Assembly: GCA_964502145.1 (NCBI GenBank)
Contig: CAZCVI010000149.1
Coordinates: 1 to 7,944 of the forward strand
Source of the DNA: CAZCVI01 sp964502145
GTDB taxonomy: Bacteria > Acidobacteriota > Aminicenantia > UBA2199
DNA length: 7,944 bases
Direction: 5' to 3'
In this document: piece by piece, positions 6,438 through 7,944 of the stretch
How the letters are laid out: every line of letters starts with the position of its first letter
How positions within the stretch are numbered: position 1 is the stretch's first letter
Made by a program: the position numbers and the translations under genes
The notes under the pieces: model-generated
Seen by the model: only the letters and a program-made list of their open reading frames with translations
Told to the model about the DNA's origin: nothing
The model's database searches: none

Positions 6438-7577
6438 TTAATTTTGCTTTAAAACGACTGGATGAAAATCTTTCATAGATAATCCTTGAAAAACGCCGTT
6501 TGATTTCCCTTTAAAAATGACTTGGTGCTGGTAGTTACTGAAAACCCGGTTCAATTTACCTTTTCGGTCAAATCGGTACAACGAATACTCTGGGTCTTCA
6601 AAATTCCCCTGGAGATAGAAATAATTAGGATCATCAAAATCCAAGAAACACGACATGAACATTGCTCTTTCCGCCCCAAACGGGTTCCCGTTTTTTTTCT
6701 CTTTTTGTTCCTTATTCATTGCGATTACTTTTTCCTTGTGTTTGTTCAATACCCGGTCGATTAAAATCTCGAACTGGTTTGATAACTGATCTTTTTTGAA
6801 GAAAAAAGCAGTCCCGGACCTGTAAAGAAAAATAAACAGTTGATTGTCCGGCGTTACATCGAAAAATGTGTTGAAGGTGGTTGGAATCAGCCATAATTTT
6901 AAGTTTTTAAGTCCTCTGAGCTTGGGTTGCGTATATCTGTCTTCAAAGGCGGGACGGTAAAAGACAAAGCGATCGTTCAAGTTGATATCAAGATAGCTTT
7001 TTACCAGTTTGAGATCCTTATCGTATTTATCTACAATGCTATTGCCTTGGGAAAAAAGATAGAGGTTACCATCCATATCGACAACAGGAATAGATGGCTT
7101 TTTTGTTTTCGTGGGGCGGTGCAATCGTGCTTCTTTCAAATACTTCCCGTTCTGACTAAAACAAATGATTCGATCCGTTAATCCATCGTGTATAAGAAGA
7201 TTTTGATTGGCAGAAACGTGGAGCTCCTTGTTGCCCGGTCCGGGGCTCTCTCCAGGGCCCATACCGCGGGTCAAGCACTGTCCGATGTACTGATAATTGG
7301 GTCCAAAGATGAATACCCGGAACATTTTAATATCATACAGGTAGATGTATCCAAGCTTGCTGACTGCCATTGTCCAGGGCACGGCAAAAAATAAATCCTT
7401 ATCAAAATCGGGGACTATCTCCTTTACTACCACCAAATTCGACCGTGGCGTTCCTTTTACAAAGCAATTCGGGCGGGGTAAGTCGGAGTACTGCTGGCTT
7501 CGCAAAAACAAGGGCAGAAGAAGTAATGATATCAGTACTATGATAATCAATGGACGCTTTTTTTTATTCCCATTCAT
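6438..7577 (-). CDS. Exported 6-bladed beta-propeller protein (NHL/TolB-like)
   Basis: The 379-residue protein starts with a lysine-rich N-region and a hydrophobic segment (residues 9-25, PLIIIVLISLLLLPLFL), a signal peptide or membrane anchor, so the rest should be periplasmic or outer-face. The body has repeated strand patterns of a propeller: GYIYLYDIKMFRVFIF (76-91), the family hallmark GMGPGE (105-110), NLLIHDGLTDRIICF (126-140), DMDGNLYLF (168-176), VTPDNQLFIFL (241-251) and PEYSLYRFDRKGKL (329-342). The GxGPGE turn after the first blade is characteristic of the Bacteroidota-type 6-bladed beta-propeller family (PF17170, as I recall). No catalytic residues are evident; such proteins are thought to bind ligands or partners. 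The start is set by AGGAGG at 7586-7591, eight bases before the ATG. It is the first gene of a two-gene operon with the Cys-rich peptide, which it may bind or help display; this is inference from context only. Confidence 0.85.
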   Translation of the reverse strand: MNGNKKKRPLIIIVLISLLLLPLFLRSQQYSDLPRPNCFVKGTPRSNLVVVKEIVPDFDKDLFFAVPWTMAVSKLGYIYLYDIKMFRVFIFGPNYQYIGQCLTRGMGPGESPGPGNKELHVSANQNLLIHDGLTDRIICFSQNGKYLKEARLHRPTKTKKPSIPVVDMDGNLYLFSQGNSIVDKYDKDLKLVKSYLDINLNDRFVFYRPAFEDRYTQPKLRGLKNLKLWLIPTTFNTFFDVTPDNQLFIFLYRSGTAFFFKKDQLSNQFEILIDRVLNKHKEKVIAMNKEQKEKKNGNPFGAERAMFMSCFLDFDDPNYFYLQGNFEDPEYSLYRFDRKGKLNRVFSNYQHQVIFKGKSNGVFQGLSMKDFHPVVLKQN

Positions 7578-7837
7578 TTCAACAACCTCCTACAGATGTA
7601 TTCTCTCATAGGTTCAAATTTTCTCCTTAAGAGCGGTCATACGTTCTTAATTGACCTTACGTTTACCGAATCAACAGTACCACAAATTTATTCTCATTGT
7701 CAAGTTTTTTTTATAAAAAATTTTTTTTGGTTGTATTTGTGTGATCACTCAAGGAATAAAGCAGAAAAAATCGGACAAAACATTCTATAGAGGTCCATTT
7801 TAAAGTTCAAACACGATTAAGACAACAGACGGGTACT
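7578..7837. other. Intergenic region upstream of the propeller operon
   Basis: Apart from the ribosome binding site and promoter described for the propeller gene, I see no gene here on either strand. The plus-strand ORF at 7596-7790 lacks a ribosome binding site, has low-complexity composition and overlaps the promoter. Positions 7729-7837 have no structure I can name. Confidence 0.6.
7674..7728 (-). promoter_or_regulatory. Promoter with A-tract UP element for the propeller/Cys-rich operon
   Basis: On the minus strand a perfect -35 TTGACA (7698-7703) is followed 18 bases later by a weak -10, TACTGT (7674-7679). Directly upstream of the -35 lies a run of A/T homopolymer tracts (7705-7728), as expected of an UP element or bent DNA. 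The predicted leader is about 90 bases and holds a TTAAGA/TCTTAA inverted repeat (7627-7632 and 7645-7650). The -35 and UP region are convincing; the -10 assignment is uncertain. Confidence 0.5.
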
Positions 7838-7944
7838 ATTTCCAATGAATTCATAAAAAAACCAACGCCCGCGTTCAATTTCCAATGAATTCATAAAAAA
7901 ACCAACGCCCGCGTTCAATTTCCAACGAATTCATAAAAAAACCA
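7838..7944. repeat. 40-bp tandem repeat array, continuing past the right edge
   Basis: Two complete 40-bp units (7838-7877 and 7878-7917) are identical, and a third (7918-7944, cut by the window) differs by one base (T to C at 7926). Each unit has a perfect 10-bp palindrome ATGAATTCAT, an A7 run, and a short inverted repeat AACGC-CC-GCGTT. In the third copy the substitution breaks the palindrome. The period of 40 is not a multiple of three, and a TGA occurs in each unit on both strands, so no frame stays open and the array is not coding. There are no unique spacers, so it is not CRISPR. Position and unit structure would suit repeated protein-binding sites or a simple minisatellite. Confidence 0.9.

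Noticed and set aside
7838..7944. CRISPR array
   Set aside because: The whole 40-bp period is repeated, so there are no unique spacers between repeats.

Overview
The window (about 43% GC by eye) looks like chromosomal DNA from a Gram-negative, probably anaerobic, carbohydrate-degrading bacterium. It holds a secreted GH92 alpha-mannosidase, a short-type quinolinate synthase, a flavin oxidoreductase, a decayed Rpn/PD-(D/E)XK-type transposase gene, and an exported six-bladed beta-propeller protein paired with a small Cys-rich exported peptide. GH92 enzymes and propeller plus small-peptide pairs are typical of Bacteroidota. However, the genes here have strong Shine-Dalgarno sites (AGGAGG, GAGAGGA, AAAGAGG) and sigma-70-like promoters (for example TTGACG-N17-TAAAAT), which Bacteroidota generally lack. 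An uncultured lineage such as Aminicenantota (former OP8) fits at least as well. This is inference, because no rRNA or marker gene is present.

Layout: (1) 1-2906, minus strand, GH92 alpha-mannosidase with two C-terminal accessory domains; its 3' end lies off the left edge. (2) 2998-3903, minus strand, nadA, 91 bp upstream of the mannosidase, with its own promoter. (3) 3904-4224, a divergent intergenic region holding the nadA promoter, a 9-bp tandem repeat, a plus-strand promoter, and a 29-codon ORF that resembles the amino terminus of an FAD-linked oxidase. (4) 4225-5367, plus strand, an FAD/NAD(P) oxidoreductase of the kind found fused to SelD elsewhere. (5) 5435-5850, minus strand, an Rpn-family gene broken by a large internal deletion with a frameshift. 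(6) 5851-6113, a gap containing a minus-strand promoter for the broken gene and a plus-strand hairpin with a T-tract. (7) 6114-7577, minus strand, a two-gene operon: propeller protein, then Cys-rich peptide. (8) 7578-7944, an upstream region with an A-tract-supported promoter and a 40-bp tandem repeat running off the right edge.

The genes do not form one pathway. The mannosidase would release mannose outside the cytoplasm, nadA starts NAD synthesis, and the flavoprotein is a stand-alone redox enzyme of unknown substrate. The propeller/Cys-rich pair is the least explained unit and the best candidate for an undescribed system. The Rpn remnant, the possible 5' gene remnant and the two short repeat arrays show that the spaces between genes have been rearranged.
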